DNA of 43,922 bases from Pedobacter ginsenosidimutans (GTDB taxonomy: Bacteria; Bacteroidota; Bacteroidia; Sphingobacteriales; Sphingobacteriaceae). The position numbers were made by a program, and so were the translations under genes. Under the pieces are notes generated by a model. It was not told the origin of the DNA and ran no database searches. It was given only the letters and a program-made list of their open reading frames with translations. Location: positions 1-43,922 of the forward strand of contig NZ_LMZQ01000051.1 of assembly GCF_001442625.1 (NCBI RefSeq). The letters run 5' to 3'. This document shows positions 33,118 to 40,629 of this stretch, piece after piece; position 1 is the stretch's first letter; each line of letters starts with the position of its first letter.

Positions 33118-35778
33118 TTAAAAATTAAAAGTAGCTTTCAGCATGGCCACCCTTCCCGGTATATAATAGGTTCCGGTGGTGAGTGAATTTGCTGAAAGAT
33201 AAATCGCATCAAACCTTTTGATATTGGCCAGATTGGTTAAGCCAAATTCTAAATCCGTTTTCATTTTCAGGTATTTATACTTAATATTCATATCAGCAAA
33301 AAGGTATTTCAGGTTCGGCTGGGTAGATTGATGCGTAAATAAATGTTCGGCTGATAAATTTAAATACACATTTCTCAGGGTTGTAATGGCCAGGGTGGAT
33401 TGCTGTCTAAGCTGTTGGAAATTTGTTTTTATCGCATCAGCAACTTTGGCTTTATTATCGGTTACTGCCAAATTTGCAAGGTAAGACCAATTGATAAAAT
33501 TAGTAAGTTTTGCTTCTATACCTACTTTATAAGAAACCGTTTGCGCGTTAAAGGCAAATAGTTCATTATTCTGCAATTGATCGTATTTACTTTGCGAAAA
33601 AGTTACACCTGCACTCACTGTACTTCTCAGGTCGAAAAGGTATTTGCTTGCGTTTGCACTAAATGAGAGCGTACGGATGTGATTGCTTAAAGGCAGTACA
33701 ACCCTTTGTTGAATGTTGTTGCTCAAACTGTATGAAGAAATGGTGTTCAGTTCGGCATCGCTGTAGTTAGCCGTTAAATTAATAAACAGCATCTGCATCG
33801 CTTTTCTAAAGTTAAATCCAGCTCCAATATTATGGGTTTTTGATTCTGAAATTGGGGCATTGTTGGCGAAAAGCGAGCGATAATTTTTTAAAATTGTACC
33901 GCGATAAACATCGTCAATTCCTCCCAAATCATTCCGGAAGGCATAATTTGCCGTTACATAATTCTCCGGACTGGTTTGATATTTTAAATTAAGAGATGGG
34001 TTTAGGAATAATTTGTGCAGGCTTTTGTCTAGTTGGTTCATCTCATCGCTATAATTAATTTGATTGTAACTCAAAGGCAAACTCAATCCTGCTTTTATTT
34101 TATCATTTGTGAAATCGTAGTTTGCCTCAGTGTATAGCTTTGTTTTAAGCCAATCGAGGTCATTTACCGCATTACCCGAAACCAGTTCTGTTTGCTGTTT
34201 ATTTTGTGTACGGTAAAGCTCAGAGTTGAGCTGTTGCTGTTGCACATTAAAACCAGCCTTATAGGTTTGCACGAAATTGTTTTTTACAAAAGCGAACGAT
34301 GCATAATTATTGGTGTACCAGGTTGGTATTTTGATGTACTGGTTTAAACCCAGGTAACTATTTCCATTATTTAAAATATCAGCATTAAGTCCTGGGGTAA
34401 TGTTTAATGTTTCGGGCTGCGTTGTTCTATTTAAATAGGAGTAGAGGTTAATCACGTCTTCCGACTTCAATTTTTTTCGGTAATTAAATTCATTTGAGAT
34501 ATCGAGCGTTTGCTGACGCAAAATCTGATTCGCGGCCACATTGTTGATTACAAACCCTGAAGAAGTTTTAAATGGCGCATAATCCAATACAAAATTATTG
34601 TTCAGGTAATATTTGTCTGCGTTTCCATTCAGGTTAAACTGAGTACGGAGTTTTTGCGGATTGATGGCATTGTTCTGCGATTCTGAATAGCTAATGGTTT
34701 GACCTGAAAGATAGGTTTCTGAAAATTTATTGTATTGTTGGTCGCGCTGATCGTACAGATACGAAAGGTTTGCCCTTAATTGCAGGTCCTGGTTAAACTT
34801 ATATAAGTTGTTTAGATTGATCAATCCAGCTTTATTAAAAAGATACCTGCTTTGCGGTAAAGAGGGCACACCTGCTGCTCCTGTTGATAACAAACCGCTT
34901 GGCTTATCGTTGTCGAGGCGTTTTAAATAATCCGATAAATTATGCGAGGTGAGGTCAATACCCGGATCGTTGCCAATGTTGTTGCCTTTAATATTATTGA
35001 TGAACTTCAGCTTTTTATTAAATAACATGGCCGTTAGGTTTTCATCAAAGCGGTTAGGCATTCCGGCACCAACCGTCGCATCGCCCATTACCTTCAGTTT
35101 AGCATCGTCTTTAATCACCAGGTTAAGTGCAACATCATCACTCATGTTGTTTTTACGCATCATTTTAATCGGTTGGTCATTCTGGATCACCTGCACCTTG
35201 TCTACGGCGCTTTGTGGGATGCTTTTAGTGCCGATGTTATACTTGTCGTCCAAAAGATTGTCGCCATCTACATAGAGGTTAGAAATCGATTTTCCGTTAT
35301 AACTGATCTTTCCATTTTCGGCAACCTCGATACCAGGCATTTTTTTAAGTACATCGCCGATACTTCTATCTTGTTTATCGGCAAAATCAGATGGCCTGTA
35401 ATTTAAAGTATCGCCATTTGCCTTTAAAGATGGTCTGTTTTTTACGGTAACCGTTTCCAGTGCTGTTTCGCTATTTTGTAAAACGAGATCGTAACTTTTA
35501 TTTATATCCGTTATAATCGTGCTCAGTTTTTTATACCCAATGCTCGATGCTTCTATTTTATAGCCGGTAATCTGATCATTTTTTAAAGTAATGCTAAACT
35601 CGCCATTGCGGTTGGTCCTGGTGAAATTGATTATGTTCCCTTCAGGATCTTTTAAACTGACATTAACAGACTCAATCGCTTTTCCATTGCTATCCTTAAC
35701 AATTCCTTTGATCGGTTTTTGTGCTAAAGCCGAAAAAGCAGCGAGCAAAAGCATCAGCATTATCGCGTAGTTTCTCAT
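33118..35778 (-). CDS. Outer-membrane beta-barrel protein with carboxypeptidase-regulatory N-domain
   Basis: An 886-residue protein with signal peptide MRNYAIMLMLLLAAFSALAQ, a carboxypeptidase-regulatory-like domain (about 21-105), a plug-like domain (IGDVLKKMPGIEVAENGKIS, NLYVDGDNLLDDKY, VDKVQVIQNDQPIK) and a large barrel of the OMP_b-brl_3 type ending in Phe (AMLKATFNF). It resembles TonB-dependent receptors but belongs to the branch often found with GLPGLI proteins, whose ligands are unknown. Its ATG overlaps the stop of the GLPGLI gene by 4 bp (ATGA). It should be co-regulated with that gene through the operator at 36762. Confidence 0.9.
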   Translation of the reverse strand: MRNYAIMLMLLLAAFSALAQKPIKGIVKDSNGKAIESVNVSLKDPEGNIINFTRTNRNGEFSITLKNDQITGYKIEASSIGYKKLSTIITDINKSYDLVLQNSETALETVTVKNRPSLKANGDTLNYRPSDFADKQDRSIGDVLKKMPGIEVAENGKISYNGKSISNLYVDGDNLLDDKYNIGTKSIPQSAVDKVQVIQNDQPIKMMRKNNMSDDVALNLVIKDDAKLKVMGDATVGAGMPNRFDENLTAMLFNKKLKFINNIKGNNIGNDPGIDLTSHNLSDYLKRLDNDKPSGLLSTGAAGVPSLPQSRYLFNKAGLINLNNLYKFNQDLQLRANLSYLYDQRDQQYNKFSETYLSGQTISYSESQNNAINPQKLRTQFNLNGNADKYYLNNNFVLDYAPFKTSSGFVINNVAANQILRQQTLDISNEFNYRKKLKSEDVINLYSYLNRTTQPETLNITPGLNADILNNGNSYLGLNQYIKIPTWYTNNYASFAFVKNNFVQTYKAGFNVQQQQLNSELYRTQNKQQTELVSGNAVNDLDWLKTKLYTEANYDFTNDKIKAGLSLPLSYNQINYSDEMNQLDKSLHKLFLNPSLNLKYQTSPENYVTANYAFRNDLGGIDDVYRGTILKNYRSLFANNAPISESKTHNIGAGFNFRKAMQMLFINLTANYSDAELNTISSYSLSNNIQQRVVLPLSNHIRTLSFSANASKYLFDLRSTVSAGVTFSQSKYDQLQNNELFAFNAQTVSYKVGIEAKLTNFINWSYLANLAVTDNKAKVADAIKTNFQQLRQQSTLAITTLRNVYLNLSAEHLFTHQSTQPNLKYLFADMNIKYKYLKMKTDLEFGLTNLANIKRFDAIYLSANSLTTGTYYIPGRVAMLKATFNF

Positions 35779-36731
35779 TTTTTCTCCGGAATTTCGATTG
35801 GATTGTTGATCTCGGGTTTGTTTATAGTTGTGCCTCCCGCCGGACGGGGAGCAGGATTGGCCTTAAAAGAACCTTGCATACCACTTGCGGCCATTTGAGC
35901 CTGCATAAAACCTTGAGGATCTTTATCTCTTGCCGCTTTAAGTTTATCTAATTCTTTTCTGGTCGTTTTAATGGCATCTGCAGGTAATTTAATTTCCGAT
36001 CCAAGGTAAGAGGTGCTTACATCTATTCCCACCATTTTGACTACACCTGTGCCATTGGGCATTACAATTTTGCCATCCTCACCCGGGTTTATTTGGTTGG
36101 CATCGTCTTTTACGTTTTCGAGACCAGCGAATGTAAATTTTACTTCTTTTTTCTCATCATAAGCCTCTATAATTAAGCCGGGTAATCCATTTAATTTCCA
36201 TGGACCACTTTGAAAAGGTATTTCTGTGGCAAACCAGGCAATCCATTTTCTGCCTTTAAAGGTTGCGGTTGCTTTCTGGCATGCAATGCCTGAAAAACTC
36301 GTGGTGTCTTTTAAAATCTTCCAGTCAATTTGTGGAGCAGTTTCTTCAATAAGGTAATTGTTAAACAGGCGCTCCTTGGTAATCATTTTATGTTCATTGG
36401 CAAAAAAGAAATAATCTTCCTGTGTTAATGGAACTTTCATTTCACTTTTCACCTCGATTTTGATATTGGAGTTGCCTGTTTGGTTTTTCATCTGCTCCTG
36501 AATCTGCTTCTGGGTGTTTAACGATTGATTCAGCTTATCGTAGCTGGTATAAACAGAAGCATTTTTTCCAGTTACGAGTAACATGTTTTCGGTTTTCGGT
36601 TTATCGCGCTGCGTAGTATCCTGGATGTGTGTGAAAGTATACCTTACTCTTGCTAAAGCCTTATCGGGGTTTTGGGCTTTTGCGGAAATGGTTAAGGCAG
36701 TTGCTAAACAGATGGTTAGTGTTAGTTTCAT
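35775..36731 (-). CDS. GLPGLI family secreted protein
   Basis: A 318-residue protein with signal peptide MKLTLTICLATALTISAKAQ and the diagnostic motif GLPGLI at 182-187 in GPWKLNGLPGLIIEAYD (TIGR01200). ACQKATATFKGRKWIAWFAT just before it is also typical. The C-terminus is Pro-, Ala- and Asn-rich and probably flexible. The family is confined largely to Bacteroidota and has no proven function. It is translationally coupled by ATGA to the barrel gene and carries a BlaI-like operator 30 bp upstream, with TAGATTTA inside the operator as the likely -7 box. Confidence 0.92.
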   Translation of the reverse strand: MKLTLTICLATALTISAKAQNPDKALARVRYTFTHIQDTTQRDKPKTENMLLVTGKNASVYTSYDKLNQSLNTQKQIQEQMKNQTGNSNIKIEVKSEMKVPLTQEDYFFFANEHKMITKERLFNNYLIEETAPQIDWKILKDTTSFSGIACQKATATFKGRKWIAWFATEIPFQSGPWKLNGLPGLIIEAYDEKKEVKFTFAGLENVKDDANQINPGEDGKIVMPNGTGVVKMVGIDVSTSYLGSEIKLPADAIKTTRKELDKLKAARDKDPQGFMQAQMAASGMQGSFKANPAPRPAGGTTINKPEINNPIEIPEKK

Positions 36732-36761
36732 GAGATTTGTTTTTAAGTTATCTATTTAATT

Positions 36762-36786
36762 TTCGTAAATCTACGAAATATTCGTA
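36762..36786. promoter_or_regulatory. Three-half-site operator upstream of the GLPGLI operon
   Basis: TTCGTA-AATC-TACGAA-ATA-TTCGTA on the plus strand, with spacing identical to the blaI operator at 31086. The first two half-sites and the last two each form perfect palindromes. On the minus strand TAGATTTA lies within it, 40 bp before the GLPGLI ATG. Confidence 0.8.
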
Positions 36787-36902
36787 ATAAGAAAAACGCT
36801 TTAACATTTTTTAACGAAGAGAAAATGGAAAAATAGATCATGGGAGATAGAGGAGTGGCGTATTTTAGTCGTGAAGATTCATAAACAGGTAAATTCGTTC
36901 CG

Positions 36903-36949
36903 ATATGTCATCCTGTCCAAAGGACTCCTGTGGAGAGCGGAGTCGAAGG
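36903..36949. repeat. 47-bp dispersed repeat, copy A
   Basis: It matches the reverse complement of 38412-38458 at 45 of 47 positions. It contains the small hairpin GTCC-AAA-GGAC and the words GGAGTCGAAGG shared by a wider repeat family in this window. Confidence 0.9.
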
Positions 36950-37009
36950 ATCTGCGGCGGAGCGTGAATAGCACAGGGGCATTTTTTTACTATTTGGAAA
37001 TGAAGGTAT

Positions 37010-37270
37010 AGCGGTTCTTGGCAGGCTTCAGTCCCGCTTTCCGTTCTTTCCGATGAAGAATCGGAACCACTGCAATCGGGTTTAGGAACTAGGGATTCTG
37101 CACCCGGCAACCCCGGAAATGAAATGCTGTTTTGGCCCAATAGCCCCGGTTGAAGCGTTACCCTGCAGCAACGAGGAACGAGGAAGCGAAGCGTATAAGC
37201 GTAAAACGGGAAGAAGCTTTTTGCCTTGTACAGGCTATGCGCTACAGTATAACTGTTGCAATTGGCAGTA
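37010..37270. repeat. GC-rich structured intergenic element (putative)
   Basis: It is clearly richer in G and C than the surroundings, with a perfect hairpin TTCCGAT-GAAGA-ATCGGAA at 37048-37066 and several short repeated words (CGAGGAACGAGGAAGCGAAGCG). It resembles a large intergenic element I recall from Sphingobacteriaceae, but no second copy is in the window. Confidence 0.4.
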
Positions 37271-37411
37271 GGGTAGGCTTAGCCTAAGAATTATTGAGCC
37301 TTGATTTTCGAAAAATGCAATTAAAATAGTCGTCAAATCGATCTTGAAATCCTTAATTTCTCTGAATCCTGATACCGTATGATTTTAGTGAAAAATATTT
37401 TCGATATGTAT

Positions 37412-37442
37412 TTGTGTGTTAATTGAATTTGTTCTATATTTG
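37412..37442 (+). promoter_or_regulatory. rplU-rpmA promoter
   Basis: TTG (37412-37414), a 20-bp spacer, then TATATTTG (37435-37442), a full consensus match. The ATG follows 40 bp later. Confidence 0.8.
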
Positions 37443-37482
37443 CACCTCGTTAAATAAAAATTAAAAAACTAATATTTAAACA

Positions 37483-37794
37483 ATGTACGCAATAGTAAAT
37501 ATAGCAGGGCAGCAATTTAAAGTTGCTAAAGACCAGCACCTTTTTGTACACAGATTACAAGGAGATGAAGGCGCTAGTATTGAATTTGATAATGTATTGT
37601 TGGTTGACAACGGTGGTGCAATTACTGTAGGTGCTCCTGCAGTTAAAGGTGCTAAAGTTTCAGCTAAGATCGTATCTCATTTAAAAGGTGATAAAGTAAT
37701 TATTTTCCACAAAAAACGTAGAAAAGGTTACAAAAAGAAAAATGGTCACCGCCAGTTTTTCACTAAGATTCAGATCTCTGACATCACTCTATAA
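37483..37794 (+). CDS. rplU: 50S ribosomal protein L21
   Basis: A 103-residue protein with the L21 pattern: MYAIVNIAGQQFKVAKDQHL, DNVLLVDN and the basic 23S rRNA-binding loop HKKRRKGYKKKNGHRQFFT. It is standard length. It is the first gene of the conserved rplU-rpmA pair, 52 bp ahead of rpmA, and is driven by the consensus promoter at 37412. Confidence 0.97.
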   Translation: MYAIVNIAGQQFKVAKDQHLFVHRLQGDEGASIEFDNVLLVDNGGAITVGAPAVKGAKVSAKIVSHLKGDKVIIFHKKRRKGYKKKNGHRQFFTKIQISDITL

Positions 37795-37846
37795 TTAATT
37801 GTTAACCCAATAATTCGCTTTTTAGCGAGTTACAAAATATAAAATC

Positions 37847-38275
37847 ATGGCACACAAAAAAGGAGCCGGTAGTTCGAAAAACGGACGTGAATCGCATAGT
37901 AAGCGTTTAGGTATTAAAATTTTCGGTGGGCAATTAGCTATCGCTGGAAACATTTTAGTACGTCAACGTGGAACAAAACACCACCCTGATAAAGGTGTTG
38001 GTATTGGTAGAGACCACACTTTATTTGCTTTAGTTGATGGTACTGTAATTTTCAGAAAGAAACAAGATAACAAATCTTATGTTTCTATCCTTCCTATCAC
38101 TGAAGCTGAAATTGAAGCAGCAGTAGCTAAAGCACCAGTTGCGAAAAAAGCGGTTGCGAAAAAAGAAGTTGTAGCTGAAGAGGTTGTTGAAGCAACTCCG
38201 GTTGCTAAAAAAGCACCTGCTAAAAAAGCAGCTAAAAAAGACGAAACTACTGAAGAAGCTGCACCTGCAGAATAA
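37847..38275 (+). CDS. rpmA: 50S ribosomal protein L27 with Lys/Ala-rich C-terminal extension
   Basis: The core (residues 1-85) is canonical L27: MAHKKGAGSSKNGRESHSKR, GNILVRQRGTKHHPDKGVG and GTVIFRKK. The N-terminal tail that reaches the peptidyl transferase centre is present without the cleavable extension of Firmicutes. Unlike the usual 85-90 residues, this protein has 142: a 57-residue tail made of VAKK/APAKK-type repeats, ending in an acidic TTEEAAPAE. The tail resembles histone H1-like low complexity and should be exposed at the ribosome surface or disordered. Terminator at 38297. Confidence 0.96.
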   Translation: MAHKKGAGSSKNGRESHSKRLGIKIFGGQLAIAGNILVRQRGTKHHPDKGVGIGRDHTLFALVDGTVIFRKKQDNKSYVSILPITEAEIEAAVAKAPVAKKAVAKKEVVAEEVVEATPVAKKAPAKKAAKKDETTEEAAPAE

Positions 38276-38296
38276 TTAGTATCAAAGTTATAAAGG

Positions 38297-38325
38297 AAAG
38301 TCCCGATGCAAATCGGGACTTTTTT
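38297..38325 (+). terminator. Rho-independent terminator of rplU-rpmA
   Basis: AAAGTCCCGAT pairs with ATCGGGACTTT (11 bp) around a GCAA tetraloop, followed by a T run. Confidence 0.92.
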
Positions 38326-38411
38326 GTTTTTATGTGGCTCGGTAGTTCATTAGTCATTCGTTCATTGGTCAATTCGGTTAATTGGCACTCAACTCAAGAC
38401 CTGTTAATTAC

Positions 38412-38458
38412 CCTTCGACTCCGCTCTTCACAGGAGTCCTTTGGACAGGGTGACATAT
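38412..38458. repeat. 47-bp dispersed repeat, copy B (inverted)
   Basis: Reverse complement of 36903-36949 with two differences. The two copies bracket the rplU-rpmA operon. Confidence 0.9.
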
Positions 38459-38584
38459 TGTGGGGACCGATTAATCGACTCCAAACCAAATCCCCCAACT
38501 CCAACCAATTGTTAAAGCCTGTTAAATAACAAAATTTAACAATTCATCGCGATACATTCGTATATCATTATTTAATTATTGACG

Positions 38585-39433
38585 ATGAATTTTAAAATAC
38601 TCAGCTTATCTGTTTTTTCTATTATGTCAGTCGGCTTTTCGGTTAAAGCACAAGATGTAGAAGAGAATATCCGCATGGTGAAACCCTTTAAGGCCGATGG
38701 TATATCGAACGAGTGGAACGAACCGCTTAACCAATACAACGATGCTACCAAACTGGCTTTTGCTCTGGCCAATGATGACAAAAACCTGTACATCATTATT
38801 GAATCGTTAGATCCCCAAACCACTTTTAGTGTATTAAGAGGGGGAATAACGCTGAACATCAATACTGAAGGCAAGAAAAAAGATGGAATGAAATTAACCT
38901 TTCCTTTAATGGATAGGCCTCCAATGCCGAAGGAAGGAGATGAACACCTTGAACATACTCCTTTATCACCTGATAAAGATAACGAGCTGCATGATCCGGC
39001 CGCAATGAATAAAAGTATTAAGGTTTCCGGATTTAAAAATATTGCTGATGGTGAGTTGCCAGCGATGAACCAGGACGGCATTGAAACGGGAATGAGCATT
39101 CATCCCAATAGAGATCTTATTTACGAATTAAGCATTCCATTAGCACAGTTACAAGTAGGATTAGACCTTAAAAAGCCGTTGGTTTACAATATTAAAATTA
39201 ATGAGCCGAATAAATCTGGTTTTAAAAGAGAAGGTAGGCCTGAAGGTGCAAACGGTGGCAGAGGTAGATCGGGTGGTAGAGGTGGAATGGGGGGCGGAGG
39301 AATGGGCGGTGGTGGCCGTGGCGGTATGGGTGGTGGAAGAATGGGAGGTGGAGGCCAACGACAATCAGAAACCGGCGAATCGGCAGCTAAATCTTCTGAT
39401 TTTTGGATCAGGTATAAGTTGGTAAAGGCCTAA
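38585..39433 (+). CDS. Secreted protein with CBM9/DOMON-like N-domain and Gly/Arg/Met-rich tail
   Basis: A 282-residue protein from this ATG (a TTG two codons earlier is in frame but less likely), with signal peptide MNFKILSLSVFSIMSVGFSVKAQ. The mature N-terminal part (MVKPFKADGISNEW, then LAFALANDDKNLYIIIESL) looks like the beta-sandwich of CBM9-like or DOMON-like domains found in cell-surface proteins of this phylum. A tail at about residues 218-260 is almost entirely Gly, Arg and Met (blocks such as GGRGRSGGRGGMGG), followed by a short ordered end SDFWIRYKLVKA. Function unknown. A BlaI-like half-site pair lies just upstream. Confidence 0.8.
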   Translation: MNFKILSLSVFSIMSVGFSVKAQDVEENIRMVKPFKADGISNEWNEPLNQYNDATKLAFALANDDKNLYIIIESLDPQTTFSVLRGGITLNINTEGKKKDGMKLTFPLMDRPPMPKEGDEHLEHTPLSPDKDNELHDPAAMNKSIKVSGFKNIADGELPAMNQDGIETGMSIHPNRDLIYELSIPLAQLQVGLDLKKPLVYNIKINEPNKSGFKREGRPEGANGGRGRSGGRGGMGGGGMGGGGRGGMGGGRMGGGGQRQSETGESAAKSSDFWIRYKLVKA

Positions 39434-39468
39434 GATATGGAAATTTTGAGTGTTTAAATGAAAAACAT

Positions 39469-39541
39469 GTCATCCTGAGCTTGTCGAAGGACATTTTTTT
39501 GATTTAACCATGAAAGGGTCTTCGACAGGCTCAGACTGACA
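39469..39541. repeat. TGTCATCCTGAGC inverted repeat
   Basis: TGTCATCCTGAGCTTGTCG (left) and CGACAGGCTCAGACTGACA (right) form imperfect arms, and the CCTGAGC..GTCGAAGG words link it to the repeats at 36903, 38412 and 26447. It lies between convergent genes. Confidence 0.7.
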
Positions 39542-39555
39542 AGTAAAGGAAATAT

Positions 39556-39607
39556 AGAGTTGTCAACTTTCGGTCCGTTTGGCTATAAAAGTTGACAACT
39601 CTTTTTA
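39556..39607. terminator. Bidirectional hairpin terminator
   Basis: AGAGTTGTCAACTTT pairs perfectly with AAAGTTGACAACTCT (15 bp) around a 17-nt loop, followed by TTTTT. It separates the Gly-rich protein gene from the convergent polyprenyl synthetase gene. Confidence 0.88.
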
Positions 39608-39608
39608 A

Positions 39609-40583
39609 TTAATACTCCCTTGCCATTAACTGATCGGTAAGTGTTAAAAGATTTGCTTTCTTTTCATCGCTCACATTAATTTGTGCAAATACCGCTAAGG
39701 CTTTGTTGAGGTAGTTATTCATGCTTGCCTTGGCAATATACTGAATGTCCAAAGTATCGTATACCTGGCGTACAGTATCTACTTTTTCCTGCGCATTAAA
39801 TTCTTTATATGCCGTCCAGGTATCTAATGATGCCCTGGTTTCTCCATCGGCAAGTTCGAAAGCCTTTAACAGGAGGAAGGTTTTTTTGTTGGCTATAATA
39901 TCGCCACCTACCTGTTTCCCGAATTTTTCAGGATCAGCATATACATCCAAAATATCATCCTGTAGCTGGAAGGCAATGCCGATATTTTCGCCAAACTGAT
40001 AAATTAAGTCTGCATCTTTTTCTGAGGCACCAGCGATAATGGCACCAAGCTTTAAGGCGCCACCCAAAAGCACTGCCGTTTTTAACCTGATCATGTTGAT
40101 GTATTCTTCAATACTCACATCATCACGACCTTCAAATTCCATATCCAATTGCTGACCTTCGCAAACACCCTGAGCGGTTGCATTAAAGGTATTTAACACC
40201 GGAGCAAGAAAGGCTGGGTTAACTTTTGCAAGGTTTTTATTTGCTTCCACCATCATTACATCGCCACTTAAAATCGCAATATTGGTGCTCCACTTTTCGT
40301 GTACGGTGGCTTTCCCGCGGCGGAGTGGCGCATTGTCCATAATATCATCATGAACCAGCGTAAAATTATGAAAAACCTCAATGGCCATAGCAGCGTGGAT
40401 CGATTCGTTTGCATCTTCACCAAATAACTCTGTCGCCATTAAAACCAATAGTGGCCTTACCCGTTTCCCGCCAAGATTAATGATATAAGTAATCGGATCG
40501 TAAAGCTGTTTGGGATGATCCGGAAACTTTAAATTTTGTATTGCAGTATCTAAAATTTGTTGTAATTCTTCTGTAGTATGCAT
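39609..40583 (-). CDS. Polyprenyl synthetase (trans-isoprenyl diphosphate synthase)
   Basis: A 324-residue enzyme from this ATG (MHTTEELQQILDTA); a further 12 codons upstream begin with TTG and are poorly conserved. It has the first Asp-rich motif DDIMD in LVHDDIMDNAPLRRGK and the second DDILD in FQLQDDILDVYAD, plus LGGKRVRPLL and GGDIIANKKTFLL. It condenses isopentenyl diphosphate onto an allylic diphosphate. Small residues ahead of the first motif suggest a C20 or longer product, possibly a quinone side-chain precursor, but chain length is not certain. It lies 46 bp downstream of rnr and is probably co-transcribed with it. Confidence 0.92.
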   Translation of the reverse strand: MHTTEELQQILDTAIQNLKFPDHPKQLYDPITYIINLGGKRVRPLLVLMATELFGEDANESIHAAMAIEVFHNFTLVHDDIMDNAPLRRGKATVHEKWSTNIAILSGDVMMVEANKNLAKVNPAFLAPVLNTFNATAQGVCEGQQLDMEFEGRDDVSIEEYINMIRLKTAVLLGGALKLGAIIAGASEKDADLIYQFGENIGIAFQLQDDILDVYADPEKFGKQVGGDIIANKKTFLLLKAFELADGETRASLDTWTAYKEFNAQEKVDTVRQVYDTLDIQYIAKASMNNYLNKALAVFAQINVSDEKKANLLTLTDQLMAREY

Positions 40584-40629
40584 TGTAATTATTGCGTAAA
40601 CACTGTGTTTAAGGCACAATTTTGTATTT

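Larger units (their letters stand above)
36732..37482. other. 751-bp gene-free region
   Basis: In order: the operator (36762-36786), one copy of a 47-bp repeat (36903-36949), a GC-rich structured stretch (about 37010-37270) and the rplU promoter (37412-37442). A 91-codon frame on the minus strand (36865-37140) runs across the repeat and is not credible as a gene. Confidence 0.7.

Noticed and set aside
36865..37140. 91-codon minus-strand frame before rplU
   Set aside because: It spans the 47-bp dispersed repeat and the structured GC-rich block, and its translation is made of repeat-derived words.
38572..39099. 175-codon open frame antisense to the Gly-rich protein gene
   Set aside because: The sense strand has a signal peptide and an ordered domain; the antisense product has neither.
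39161..39425. Two alternative frames across the Gly-rich tail
   Set aside because: Low-complexity GGN-rich DNA keeps several frames open; only the frame with the signal peptide and conserved domain is credible.
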